NCBI RefSeq assembly: GCF_000169155.1
Contig: NZ_AAWL01000006.1
Location: 1-64,000, forward strand
Source of the DNA: Thermosinus carboxydivorans Nor1
GTDB taxonomy: Bacteria; Bacillota; Negativicutes; Sporomusales; Thermosinaceae
Reading direction: 5' to 3'
Length of the DNA stretch: 64,000 nucleotides
Under the pieces are notes generated by a model. The model saw nothing but the letters and a program-made list of their open reading frames with translations. It was not told the origin of the DNA and ran no database searches. Shown here piece after piece: positions 24,176-32,813 of the stretch (position 1 is the stretch's first letter; each line of letters opens with the position of its first letter). The position numbers and the translations under genes are program-made.

Positions 24176-26152
24176 TTATGCACCTGCTGAAAAACCTTGC
24201 TTGTTTGCTTTGCTTTTGCGCCACTGCAAAAATAGTCCTGACGCCAGCATGACAAAACCGATGATATCGGTCGTCGAACCAGGGTCAATCAGCATAAGCC
24301 CGCCAATGAGAAACCAAAGCCGCTCCAAAACGTTCATATTGGCCATGAGATAGCCAATCATGGCCGCGCCAACGCCAATCATGCCAACGCTGGCGGTAAG
24401 GAAATTCATCGTTACACCGGCAACCGTCGATTTGATTAATAATAGTTGCGGCGAGTAAACAAATACATAGGGAATGATGAAGGCAGCAATGGCCAGTTTG
24501 GTTGCAATGACCCCCGTGCGGAACGGATTGGAGCGGGCAATACCGGAACCAGCATAAGCCGCTAGCGCTACCGGTGGGGTAATATCGGCTACGATACCAA
24601 AATAAAAGACAAACATGTGCGCCGCTAATAGAGGTACACCCAATGCCACAAGAGCGGGCGCCGCGATTGTCGAGGTAATTACATAGTTAGCCGTAGTCGG
24701 CGCCCCCATCCCGAGGATCAACGACGCAATCATCGTAAACACCATCGTCAGGAGCAGACTGCCTCCGGCCAAAGCTACCAGGCCATTGGCCAACTTAAGG
24801 CCTACCCCTGTCAAGGTTACAGTACCGACAATAATGCCGGCCGTCGCGCAGGCAATGGCGACCCCTAAGGCACTGCGCGCGCCCGCTTCCAAGGCATTAA
24901 GAAAATCGGTGAAATTAATGCGCGTTTCAGACTTAAGCATTCCGACAATAATAGAAAGGGCAATAGCAGCAAGGGCGGCCCGCGCCGGAGTATAGCCACT
25001 CATGAGGAAGTAGACAATACCAAAGAGCGGAATGATCAAATGGCCCCGTTCGCGCATGACCGTCCATACCCGCGGCAGTTCAGAACGGTCAATTCCCTTA
25101 AGGCCGAGCCGTTTTGCCTCAAAATGCACTTCTATCCAGATACCCAGGAAGTATAAACAGGCAGGTATAAACGCGGCCTTGGCTATCTCGATGTAAGGGA
25201 TACCGGTGAATTCAGCCATCAAAAAGGCGGCGGCGCCCATAACCGGCGGCATAATTTGTCCGCCGGTAGAAGCAGCGGCTTCTACGGCGCCTGCAAATTC
25301 AGGGCGATAGCCCAGTTTTTTCATCATTGGAATAGTGAAAGTGCCGCAAGTGACGCAGTTAGCGACAGAGCTGCCAGTAATCATGCCGTGCAGCCCGCTG
25401 GTAAGAACGGCCACTTTCGCCGGTCCGCCAGACGCCCATCCGGCCAAAGCGTTGGCAATGTCAACAAAAAACTTGCCGATGCCGGTTTTTTCGAGGAAAG
25501 CACCAAAAAGAAGGAACAAGAAAATGAAGGTTGCCGATACACCGAGCGGAATACCTAGAATACCTTCGGTTGTAAAGTACATATGGGTAACAATGCGTTC
25601 GATTGAGTAACCCCGGTGAGACAAAAATCCTGGTAGGTAGTCGCCGACATAAGCATAAATTAAAAAAGAACTGGCAATTACAACAATAGGAAGACCGACA
25701 ACACGGCGGGCTGCTTCTAAAGTAAAGAGCACGCCTAATATGCCGACAATCAAATCAGCCTGACTATAATTGCCGGCTGCTGTCATCAGACGCTCATAAT
25801 TGAAGGTAATATACATACCTACGGCGCCGGCGGCAACGGCAGTAATATAGTCGACAATCCCTACCTTATTAGACGATGTCTTACGGGCTGGATAAAGAAG
25901 AAAGACCAGCACAAAAGCGAATGCCAGGTGAATGGAGCGCTGAAGTTGCGCTGCCAGCATGCCAAAAATGCCGGTGTACAAGTGAAAGCAGGAGAACGCG
26001 ACGGCCAACCAAAAGACTAGTTTGCGCGGAATACCTTCCAGTTTGCGGTAAGTAGACTCCTTATCCACTTTTTTTAAGAGTTCTTCCACCTCGGCGGCCG
26101 ACACTTCCGGCTCTGGCGGACCAGCATATTTTTTGACTTCATGGTCAGTCAT
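24176..26152 (-). CDS. TRAP transporter fused permease (TAXI type, DctQ-DctM fusion)
   Basis: A 658-residue integral membrane protein combining the small (4-helix) and large (about 12-helix) permease parts of a tripartite ATP-independent periplasmic transporter. The N-terminal 45 residues are charged and cytosolic; hydrophobic helices fill the rest. The large-subunit part shows SGLHGMITGSSVANCVTCGTFTIP, AAASTGGQIMPPVMGAAAFL and MGAPTTANYVITS, typical of the family. It is driven by ion gradients and receives substrate from the TAXI binding protein encoded two genes upstream. The substrate is unknown; some TAXI systems move dicarboxylates or glutamate. It overlaps the DUF1850 gene by 8 bp. Confidence 0.92.
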   Translation of the reverse strand: MTDHEVKKYAGPPEPEVSAAEVEELLKKVDKESTYRKLEGIPRKLVFWLAVAFSCFHLYTGIFGMLAAQLQRSIHLAFAFVLVFLLYPARKTSSNKVGIVDYITAVAAGAVGMYITFNYERLMTAAGNYSQADLIVGILGVLFTLEAARRVVGLPIVVIASSFLIYAYVGDYLPGFLSHRGYSIERIVTHMYFTTEGILGIPLGVSATFIFLFLLFGAFLEKTGIGKFFVDIANALAGWASGGPAKVAVLTSGLHGMITGSSVANCVTCGTFTIPMMKKLGYRPEFAGAVEAAASTGGQIMPPVMGAAAFLMAEFTGIPYIEIAKAAFIPACLYFLGIWIEVHFEAKRLGLKGIDRSELPRVWTVMRERGHLIIPLFGIVYFLMSGYTPARAALAAIALSIIVGMLKSETRINFTDFLNALEAGARSALGVAIACATAGIIVGTVTLTGVGLKLANGLVALAGGSLLLTMVFTMIASLILGMGAPTTANYVITSTIAAPALVALGVPLLAAHMFVFYFGIVADITPPVALAAYAGSGIARSNPFRTGVIATKLAIAAFIIPYVFVYSPQLLLIKSTVAGVTMNFLTASVGMIGVGAAMIGYLMANMNVLERLWFLIGGLMLIDPGSTTDIIGFVMLASGLFLQWRKSKANKQGFSAGA

Positions 26153-26660
26153 AAAGACACCTGCCTTTCCACATTTGTAAATACGAAACCTTCATTACTT
26201 TGAATTGTAAAGGCTCACCAGGCTGTACCAAACTGGAAAGTAAAATGTGCTTATTTTTAATATGAAGGGCATGTTGCGCTACAGTGCCGACGAATAATTT
26301 GATTTCAGGCAAGGTGTAATTAACTCCCGACAATTCCAACATTCCGTCATGATTTAAGGTGAGTGTCTTGCCGTCTACGGCCGTTTCCGGCATTCCGGCG
26401 CCAAAGGCATCATACCGCGATTTAACTATTGTCAGATACTGGCCGTCAACGCGAATGTGGTCATAAACGGGACGCTTATTCACCGAATGAACAAAGGAAA
26501 TAACAAACTCCTCCCCGTCATGAACGGGAATATACATGACCGGTCTGGAAGCTTTAACATCAGTGATAACTAACGCGGGAAACACAGGCCAAACCGCCGC
26601 TGCAACCAGGATACAGCCGAATAGAAATGCCCATTTTTGTACGGCACGCACAAGTAGCAA
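26145..26660 (-). CDS. DUF1850 protein associated with TAXI-TRAP transporters
   Basis: A protein of up to 171 residues with an N-terminal hydrophobic segment (about 10-28) that looks like a signal anchor and a short extracytoplasmic beta-rich domain with FVHSVNKRPVYD and RYDAFGAGMPE, segments seen in DUF1850. The family occurs next to TAXI-type TRAP transporters and has no assigned function. The start is uncertain: the longest frame opens with TTG at 26660, 4 bases after a strong hairpin and with no clear ribosome site; a GTG at 26651 is an alternative. It lies between the binding-protein gene and the permease gene in the same operon. Confidence 0.78.
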   Translation of the reverse strand: MLLVRAVQKWAFLFGCILVAAAVWPVFPALVITDVKASRPVMYIPVHDGEEFVISFVHSVNKRPVYDHIRVDGQYLTIVKSRYDAFGAGMPETAVDGKTLTLNHDGMLELSGVNYTLPEIKLFVGTVAQHALHIKNKHILLSSLVQPGEPLQFKVMKVSYLQMWKGRCLYD

Positions 26661-26664
26661 GCAG

Positions 26665-26689
26665 GACCGGGCAGAAACCCTGCCCGGTC
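26665..26689 (-). repeat. Intercistronic hairpin after the TAXI binding-protein gene
   Basis: A perfect 10-bp GC-rich inverted repeat (GACCGGGCAG / CTGCCCGGTC) with a 5-base loop and no T-run. It sits 10 bp after the binding-protein stop. Such hairpins commonly protect the upstream message or reduce read-through, which would favour excess binding protein over permease. Confidence 0.75.
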
Positions 26690-26698
26690 GCCCTCCGA

Positions 26699-27664
26699 TT
26701 ACTTAATTATGCCTTTTTCCTTGTAATACTTGGCTGCACCGGGATGAAGCGGAATAGACATGCCTTTCACGGCTTTTTCCAGGCTAAGTTCCTTTCCTTT
26801 TGCATGAGCCTTAGCCAAGTCGGCTTGGTTTTCAAACAGCGCCTTGGTAATGTTATACACGATATCTTCTTTTACATCGGGATTGACAATAAGGGTAGCT
26901 TGAACGGCTACGGTTTTGACCGGCTCGGTTTGGCCCTTGTAGGTGTTGGCCGGAATAGTGAACGCAGTCAGGAACGGATACTTCTGCACCAATTTAGCAA
27001 TCATGTCGTCTGGAATGGACACAAGTTTGATACTGTGCTGGCTGGCAATTTCCTGTACAGCCGAGTTGGGAATGCCGGCCGTGAAGATAAAACCGTCGAT
27101 TTGTTTATCTTTAAACCGGTCGGCACATTCGGCAAAGGACAGATAATGCGGGTTCATGACCTTATAGTCAAGCCCATAAACGTCCAGCAATTGGCGGGTA
27201 TTTGCTTCCGTGCCGCTGCCGGGAGCGCCTACGCCAATTCTTTTTCCTTTGAAGTCGGCGATACTGTTAATGCCACTGTCGGCACCTACGACAATTTGAA
27301 TAATTTCCGGATAGAGAATGGCAATACCGCGAATATTAGGAAGCTTTTCTTTGAAGGCCTCTTTTCCGTTGTAAGCATAGTCCATCATATCGTTTTGAAC
27401 TATTGCTAGTTCAGCTTCTTTCTTATTAACCAACCGGAGGTTTTCAACAGAAGCTCCGGTAGATTGAGCCGTCACATTGACATTGGGAACTTTAGTGTTG
27501 AAAATTTGCGCCATTGCCCCGCCTAACGGATAGTACGTTCCGGCCGTACCGCCCGTAGCTAAAATCAATTGCGTAGTTTTCTTAGCAGTTTCTTGGCTGC
27601 CACAACCTGCCAGCATACCAATTGCCAAGAGACAAATAACCGTAATTGCCAGTAGTTTTTTCAT
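26699..27664 (-). CDS. TAXI-family TRAP transporter solute-binding lipoprotein
   Basis: A 321-residue extracytoplasmic binding protein. The signal peptide MKKLLAITVICLLAIGMLAGC ends in a lipobox (LAGC), so the mature protein is probably anchored by lipidated Cys21. The mature part begins LILATGGTAGTYYPLGGAMAQ and includes GASVENLRLVNKKEAELAIVQND and the KGKRIGVGAPGSGTEANTRQ segment, all typical of TAXI proteins. The ATG at 27664 has GGGAGG upstream; a longer frame to 27748 is rejected. It is the first gene of the transporter operon. The 246 bp upstream are AT-rich, with a TATAAT at 27802-27807 (minus strand) but no good -35 box. Confidence 0.93.
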   Translation of the reverse strand: MKKLLAITVICLLAIGMLAGCGSQETAKKTTQLILATGGTAGTYYPLGGAMAQIFNTKVPNVNVTAQSTGASVENLRLVNKKEAELAIVQNDMMDYAYNGKEAFKEKLPNIRGIAILYPEIIQIVVGADSGINSIADFKGKRIGVGAPGSGTEANTRQLLDVYGLDYKVMNPHYLSFAECADRFKDKQIDGFIFTAGIPNSAVQEIASQHSIKLVSIPDDMIAKLVQKYPFLTAFTIPANTYKGQTEPVKTVAVQATLIVNPDVKEDIVYNITKALFENQADLAKAHAKGKELSLEKAVKGMSIPLHPGAAKYYKEKGIIK

Positions 27665-27874
27665 AATTTCCCTCCCAAAATAAGATTTTGAAAATAATGC
27701 AAAGGGCTCGGTTGTCCTTCTCTCCTCCCTTCCGCCCAAGCTAGCCAATATTAATATTATGATTTCTTCGCTTCTTTAGAATTTTTTTCCTGCTATTACA
27801 TATTATAGTTAATCAGAAAATTTAAATTTGTTATAATAATAACTTACTTGCATTTTGAATACATATTTATCCAT

Positions 27875-27912
27875 AATAAAAACCAAGGTACTTGGTAGAG
27901 TACCTTGGTTTT
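27875..27912. terminator. Bidirectional terminator downstream of the 77-residue protein gene
   Basis: Perfect 13-bp inverted repeat (27879-27891 with 27900-27912) with an 8-base loop; the stem ends are A/T runs, so it works in both directions. It directly overlaps the stop codon of the small membrane protein gene on the minus strand. Confidence 0.85.
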
Positions 27913-28144
27913 AGGAAAACTGCCGTTTAAAAACGTGATACATAAGAGCCAACCATATTACTATTCCAAGAAAAGTAACAACAGGACTGGACATAAACCC
28001 GAAAAGCAAGCTAATAATAATTGCGATTTTAATTACGCCTGCCAAAACGGCATTAATCTCAGGAAAAAGACGCGTCAGCCAAGCAATGAACTCCAAATAC
28101 CCACTTCCCTCCATAAATAGCATCATACCGGTAGTATGGACCAA
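27911..28144 (-). CDS. Small membrane protein of unknown function
   Basis: A protein of up to 77 residues that I do not recognise. Two hydrophobic segments (about residues 33-52 and 54-70) suggest a two-pass membrane protein with a basic C-terminal tail (FKRQFS). The start is uncertain: ATGs at 28144 and 28126 lack a good ribosome site. GGAGG near 28111-28115 suggests an in-frame TTG about 10 bases further down, which would shorten the protein to about 60 residues. A strong terminator immediately after the stop supports a real transcription unit. Confidence 0.5.
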   Translation of the reverse strand: MVHTTGMMLFMEGSGYLEFIAWLTRLFPEINAVLAGVIKIAIIISLLFGFMSSPVVTFLGIVIWLALMYHVFKRQFS

Positions 28145-28189
28145 AACGGCAAGAGATAAACAAGAAAAGCGTTAGGGCCAAGCAATTAG

Positions 28190-28218
28190 TTGGTCTTGCT
28201 GGTAAAAGATAGTATAAT
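28190..28218 (+). promoter_or_regulatory. Promoter of the 116-residue protein gene
   Basis: TTGGTC (28190-28195) and TATAAT (28213-28218) are separated by 17 bp. The start site would be near 28225, which supports the downstream ATG at 28253 as translation start. Confidence 0.6.
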
Positions 28219-28252
28219 TTAAAATATATAAATGCGAAGGGATGATGATTAT

Positions 28253-28603
28253 ATGGAGTTGGCTAACCGAAAACTAATGCTGCAACTAGCCCGCACTCTC
28301 TGGTCTAATATGTACCGGGGCAAAGTTGCCGACGCTTCCGGCGAATATTTGGCAACTATTCGCATTATCGCCCATATGCCCCTTGACCGTAGTGATGTTC
28401 CCGCTGACGCTCCTGTTGTAAAACCATACCTGACTGTATTAATTGAGGATGGGGCAATAACCCCCGCGACCCTTGTGGAATTCGAAAGCGAACTGTCAGA
28501 CCTCTTGCTTGCCAAATTTCGCAGCGAACAATTCTTCCCCGAATTTTGCCAATTCTTTTACCCGAGCCCGGCCCAAATGCTATTTGCCTCTTGCCCATCC
28601 TGA
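28253..28603 (+). CDS. Hypothetical protein, 116 residues
   Basis: I do not recognise this soluble protein. It starts MELANRKLM, contains an N-terminal helix with basic and hydrophobic residues, a central beta-like stretch (YLATIRIIAHMPL, YLTVLIEDG) and a C-terminal aromatic-rich end (EQFFPEFCQFFYP). The ATG at 28253 was chosen because AAGGG lies upstream and the promoter would start transcription only about 7 bases before the first in-frame ATG (28232). It is monocistronic: a promoter lies upstream and a long hairpin downstream. Confidence 0.6.
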   Translation: MELANRKLMLQLARTLWSNMYRGKVADASGEYLATIRIIAHMPLDRSDVPADAPVVKPYLTVLIEDGAITPATLVEFESELSDLLLAKFRSEQFFPEFCQFFYPSPAQMLFASCPS

Positions 28604-28638
28604 AACTAATAATAGACTATATAATAACAGCCTGCCAA

Positions 28639-28676
28639 CACAAAGCCGGGAGAAACGTAGTTCTCCCGGCTTTGTG
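28639..28676. terminator. Long perfect hairpin between convergent genes
   Basis: A 16-bp perfect inverted repeat (28639-28654 with 28661-28676) with a 6-base loop between the plus-strand hypothetical gene and the minus-strand aminotransferase gene. Neither side has a strong T-run, so terminator activity is likely but not textbook. Confidence 0.6.
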
Positions 28677-28688
28677 CTGGCCGTGACT

Positions 28689-29873
28689 TTATTTTAGATA
28701 CCGTTTTAAAAGAGCACCAAGACGCGCCACACCGGTTCGAATCAGATCAGGTGTCGAGTTAGAGAAATTAAGGCGCATAGTATTATGTCCACTATCATCG
28801 GCATGGAACGGAGTACCGGGCACATAAGCTACTTTTTCCTCTTCTATTGCCGCCGGTAGTAAATCGTTAGTATTAATGATCGCGGGCAATGTTACCCAAA
28901 TAAACATGCCACCGTCTGGTACGGTCCACGTAACACTAGACGGAAAATGCTCCTCCATAGCCGCAAGCATAACATCACGCTGCTGCCGATACTGCTTTAC
29001 AATCATGGCGATGTGCTGGTCCAGATCTTGGTCAGTTACAAACCTATGTAACGCCCGCTGAGTTAGAGAGTTTGTTAGAACATCGGTAAGCTGTTTAGCC
29101 GTCGTGAGTTTATCGATGATAGTTTCCGAAGCAATCGCCCAACCTACCCTGAGTCCCGGAGCCACAATCTTAGACACTGTGCCGACATAAATTACCCAGT
29201 CGCCACCGGGGAAACTTTTGACGGCAGGTAAAGAATCGCCGCTATAGCGAAGTTCGCCATATGGATTATCCTCAATAACCGGAATTTCGTACTCTGCGGC
29301 CAATTGCGCCAATTGCCGCCGTCGCTCCACGGTCATCGTCACTCCGGTTGGATTTTGGAAGGTGGGGTTGACATAGATGAATTTGGGACGAACCTTTTTG
29401 ATTTGTTCGGCCAGCATATCTACCCGCATGCCTTCTTGGTCAAGCGGAATAGGGATAAATCTGGCCTGCGCACCTTTAAAAATCTGTATGGCAGACAAGT
29501 AGGTAGGGTTTTCCAAAGCAACATAGTCACCGGGATCGAGCATCGTCCTGGCAATGAGATCGATTATTTGCTGCGAGCCATTACCAATGATAATATTGGC
29601 TGCGGTGCACCGGATACCCTGGCGTCCCACGCGATCTGCCACCCAATCTCGCAAAGGCTCGTATCCCTCAGAAATTCCATACTGCAGTGCTGAGGCTCCT
29701 TGCTCGTTAAGAACAGTTGCAAACGCGGCTGCAAGGCCTTCTACGGGAAAGGAACGGGCAGATGGCAGCCCTCCGGCGAAAGAAATTACGTCCGAACGTT
29801 GCGTGATCGCGAGAATGGCTTTTACGGCCGGGTTTTCCATACAAGACATCCGTTCGGCCCAATTAATGTTCAT
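28689..29873 (-). CDS. PLP-dependent aminotransferase, 2-aminoadipate/aromatic type (fold I)
   Basis: A 394-residue class I aminotransferase of the group that includes LysN/Kyn-like enzymes and the catalytic part of MocR regulators. The segments SFAGGLPSARSFP, LQYGISEGYEPLRDWVADR, NPTFQNPTGVTM, the VIEDNPYGELRY Asp-Tyr pair and the PLP-lysine segment GTVSKIVAPGLRVGW are all visible. There is no N-terminal DNA-binding domain. The ATG at 29873 fits the family start; the longer frame to 29969 runs into the upstream gene. It follows the DNA methyltransferase gene by 13 bp and is the last gene of a long minus-strand run. Substrate is not predictable in this group. Confidence 0.88.
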   Translation of the reverse strand: MNINWAERMSCMENPAVKAILAITQRSDVISFAGGLPSARSFPVEGLAAAFATVLNEQGASALQYGISEGYEPLRDWVADRVGRQGIRCTAANIIIGNGSQQIIDLIARTMLDPGDYVALENPTYLSAIQIFKGAQARFIPIPLDQEGMRVDMLAEQIKKVRPKFIYVNPTFQNPTGVTMTVERRRQLAQLAAEYEIPVIEDNPYGELRYSGDSLPAVKSFPGGDWVIYVGTVSKIVAPGLRVGWAIASETIIDKLTTAKQLTDVLTNSLTQRALHRFVTDQDLDQHIAMIVKQYRQQRDVMLAAMEEHFPSSVTWTVPDGGMFIWVTLPAIINTNDLLPAAIEEEKVAYVPGTPFHADDSGHNTMRLNFSNSTPDLIRTGVARLGALLKRYLK

Positions 29874-29886
29874 CCTAACCACATCC

Positions 29887-31881
29887 TTACATAGTTGAAT
29901 TGGGGCTGCTGTTCCTATCTCGCCTTTTCCGCCGTGACAAGAATAGCGCCCGTTCATAGTCTTCCACATACTTGATTTCTTCGGTAGTCAACCCATAAAT
30001 TTGATAAACAAGCTCATCCATCCGGGCAGCGAGACGCTCCTGCTCTCTGCTGGCCATCCTGTCCCCCTGCTCAATGCGCTGAAGACAATCAGTCATTTTT
30101 TTAACTAGGCCGTTTGCTTCTCTGACTGCCTCCGGCGTAAAACGAACAGGCAACCGTTCCAGTGTTTCAATGTCTGTTTGGGCCATAGGCCGACCAAACT
30201 CGAGAGTAGTGGCATGATAGTAGAAAGACATGAGCCGTGAATTTAGGAGCAGCAGCAAATATTCCAAGCTAACTTCATTATTCTTCAGGACAAAGCTGTG
30301 AATATTGTTTAAATGATAGTATCCTTGCTCATCAATACAGGCGATAATATTGTAGCCAGTTTGGCGCACTAAAATTTTTCGCTGCCGCACCACTTCCGCC
30401 TGCCACCCTCCCTTATAAAGAAGGCGAGGGTCGATATTCAGCCAATGACCTTGATATTTCAAGCAATAACGGTTAACCTGACTGCCTGAAATAAGACCGG
30501 GCTGCCAAGTTTCTCCCAGGCGCGTTTGGGCAACAATGTCCTTCTGCCGCGTACGCGCGCGAATACCGGTATGGCCAACGGCAAATTTGCCTAGATATAC
30601 GCCGCTATCGAGTTTATCTACTAGTCTTTTAGCCGTGAGATCAAAAAAGAGGCGAAAGCGGCAGTGCACTTGCCGGTTAAAGTAGTCCTGCTCATATTGG
30701 CAGCAAGATTTAGCCAAAGGAAGATCGGCATAGTCTTTTACGGAATACACCTTTACAGCGTTCCGAATACGTTTGCGCCCATCCAGTTCCTTCTCAAATA
30801 TGCCGATAACAGAGAAACCAAGCGCCGCCTGGCGAAACACCGGGGCAGCGATGTGAACGATCGCTTTGACGGCGGTATAGTCGAGCAGATAGCGCCGCAG
30901 TTTAGAAAAATATCGCCCAAGCAGGAAACTATCAGGAACGATGAAGCCTAAACGCCCGCCTGGCTTAAGCAGCTCAATGCCGCGCTGCATAAAAAGGGCA
31001 TAATAGCTTATCTTATACTCGGCACAAGCGACGAAAGCCTGTCGTAAATATTTGCCGTATCCCGGATCAAGGGCCTGTCCGCCCCTAAGCCCAAAAGAAA
31101 GGTACGGCGGATTACCGACTACATAATCATAAGCGGCCGCCCAAAAGGTTTTGTCGCTGGAGCCGCTATTTTCATCAGGCCGCCGTAAACTGTCGCACTG
31201 CCGAATATTGGGAATCAAGTCGCGGCTCGCCTCTGGTCGTTTCAGCAATAAACTTAAGGCGGCAATTTTGGCAGCAGTACCATCAATGTCCGCGCCCCAC
31301 AGATTATAGCGGATAATATGACGGTGAATACCATCGTCTGACCAATCAATTTCGGGATATCTTGTCTGTAGGATAGGCCGGGCATCCCAAAACTTCTGCC
31401 GCAAAACGTCATACGCTTTTACCAGGAAATTGCCACAGCCGCAGGCAGGGTCAAGCACCCGGACATAGGGATTAAGCGTTACAGCGCACTCTTCTACCGT
31501 CCAGGACATAATAAAATCGATGATTTTCGCGGGAGTATAATAGCGGCCCTGGGCCCGCCGGCCCATAGCCGTTCTCTCATATATCTCGCCTAAAAGAAAC
31601 TCTTTATTGCGAAACTGCTCCGCCCAATCTTGCAGTGTAACCGCCGTAACTGTCCCCATCTGCGGCTCATAACTAGGCAGGCCACATTCATGGTCTAAAA
31701 AACTTTCCTCAGAAGGAGTAACCACAGCCTGGCGTGCTATGCTGTCAGGACAGGACTGCCCCCCGGTGATAAAGGCCATTATTTTTAGTAGCCATTCATC
31801 AGGGCCCTGAATGCCCTGCCGGGATAACTCGTTTCTCATAAACTCATATTCCTTGTCAAACCGCTTCCAATCTACCATCAT
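29887..31881 (-). CDS. Adenine-N6 DNA methyltransferase, Eco57I/TaqI-type, no visible nuclease
   Basis: A 664-residue gamma-class N6-adenine methyltransferase. A short N-terminal region (about 1-105) precedes GRYYTPAKIIDFIM and motif I DPACGCGNFLVKAY near residues 142-155. Motif IV NPPYLSFG is near 255 and motif VIII-like LKPGGRLGFIVPDSFLLG near 305. A long C-terminal region resembles a TaqI-like target-recognition domain (LNSRLMSFYYHATTLEFGRPMAQTDIETL). No PD-(D/E)xK nuclease motif was recognised in the N-terminal part, and no restriction gene adjoins it. It could be a solitary regulatory methyltransferase or the modification half of a dispersed system. It sits between folE2 and the aminotransferase gene in a housekeeping run. 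Confidence 0.85.
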   Translation of the reverse strand: MMVDWKRFDKEYEFMRNELSRQGIQGPDEWLLKIMAFITGGQSCPDSIARQAVVTPSEESFLDHECGLPSYEPQMGTVTAVTLQDWAEQFRNKEFLLGEIYERTAMGRRAQGRYYTPAKIIDFIMSWTVEECAVTLNPYVRVLDPACGCGNFLVKAYDVLRQKFWDARPILQTRYPEIDWSDDGIHRHIIRYNLWGADIDGTAAKIAALSLLLKRPEASRDLIPNIRQCDSLRRPDENSGSSDKTFWAAAYDYVVGNPPYLSFGLRGGQALDPGYGKYLRQAFVACAEYKISYYALFMQRGIELLKPGGRLGFIVPDSFLLGRYFSKLRRYLLDYTAVKAIVHIAAPVFRQAALGFSVIGIFEKELDGRKRIRNAVKVYSVKDYADLPLAKSCCQYEQDYFNRQVHCRFRLFFDLTAKRLVDKLDSGVYLGKFAVGHTGIRARTRQKDIVAQTRLGETWQPGLISGSQVNRYCLKYQGHWLNIDPRLLYKGGWQAEVVRQRKILVRQTGYNIIACIDEQGYYHLNNIHSFVLKNNEVSLEYLLLLLNSRLMSFYYHATTLEFGRPMAQTDIETLERLPVRFTPEAVREANGLVKKMTDCLQRIEQGDRMASREQERLAARMDELVYQIYGLTTEEIKYVEDYERALFLSRRKRRDRNSSPNSTM

Positions 31882-31959
31882 CCCTATTTAGCCCATCTCC
31901 GGCAACCTTGTCGTAAGCTTCGGCAAATAAAATTCGTTTCCCACCAAAAAATTTCTTTC

Positions 31960-32772
31960 TTAAAGTGAGCGTTCAGTTGAGGTTATTTCGGAGACAAATT
32001 CCCGGTGGGCCGCATAGGCATTGTGGTTATGAATCGACTCGTAGTTTTCGCACTCAACCTCAAACCACTCTACCCCTTTTAGACGTCGTAAGGCAAGCAC
32101 GAGGTCGCGGAGTACGTCTTCGACAAATTTTGGGTTTTCATAAGCCCTTTCCGTCACATACTTTTCATCTTCCCGCTTAAGTAAGGGATAGACAGGGCAG
32201 CTTCCCTGCTCTTCCATCAAAGCTGCCAAATCTTCAATCCAAATGAAATGGCCTGGCCGGTGCTTGATTTTTACCTTCATTAAACCCCGTTGATTATGAG
32301 CGCCATACCGGGATATTTCCTTGCTGCACGGGCAAAGAGAAGTAAACGGCACCGCTAAGCCGAGAACAAATTTGAGGTGATCACCGCTGAGTAAAGTGCC
32401 GGAAAAAAGACAATCACAGTCCAAATAACTTTTTAAACCGCTTATCGGCGCTCGTTTTTCAAGGAAATATTTAAAGTTAATATCAATATCAGCCCGCTGC
32501 GCATCAAGCCGGTGCATGATATCGCTGAGAATACACTCCATTTCCCGGTAAGATACAGGTTTCTGACTCCATTCATTTAACACTTCGATAAACCGGCTCA
32601 TATGGGTACCCTTATATTCTTTAGGCAGGTCAACAGTCAACTTTATTTTAGCCAATACGGACTGAAAACTACCGTTTTTGGTTTTGATGAGAAAGGGAAG
32701 GTCAACATCACTTACGCCGACCTTTTGGATGGCTATGCCGCGCATATCCGCCGCATTTTGCACATCTTTCAT
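31960..32772 (-). CDS. folE2: GTP cyclohydrolase I, type IB (FolE2)
   Basis: A 270-residue member of the FolE2/MptA family, which converts GTP to dihydroneopterin triphosphate for folate and related pterins using various divalent metals instead of only zinc. The signature with the metal-binding Cys, SLCPCSKEISRYGAHNQRG, lies near residues 148-166, followed by the HRPGHFIWIEDL segment. A C-terminal VECENYESIHNHNAYA segment is also typical. AGGAG precedes the ATG. It follows rnhC by 41 bp in the same direction. No other folate genes are nearby. Confidence 0.94.
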   Translation of the reverse strand: MKDVQNAADMRGIAIQKVGVSDVDLPFLIKTKNGSFQSVLAKIKLTVDLPKEYKGTHMSRFIEVLNEWSQKPVSYREMECILSDIMHRLDAQRADIDINFKYFLEKRAPISGLKSYLDCDCLFSGTLLSGDHLKFVLGLAVPFTSLCPCSKEISRYGAHNQRGLMKVKIKHRPGHFIWIEDLAALMEEQGSCPVYPLLKREDEKYVTERAYENPKFVEDVLRDLVLALRRLKGVEWFEVECENYESIHNHNAYAAHREFVSEITSTERSL

Positions 32773-32813
32773 GCCAATCGCTCCTCAGCCCTTAAATTCT
32801 CCCACACGGCCGG

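Noticed and set aside
26627..27409. Open frame of 260 codons on the plus strand
   Set aside because: It is antisense to the TAXI binding-protein gene, which has a lipobox and family motifs.
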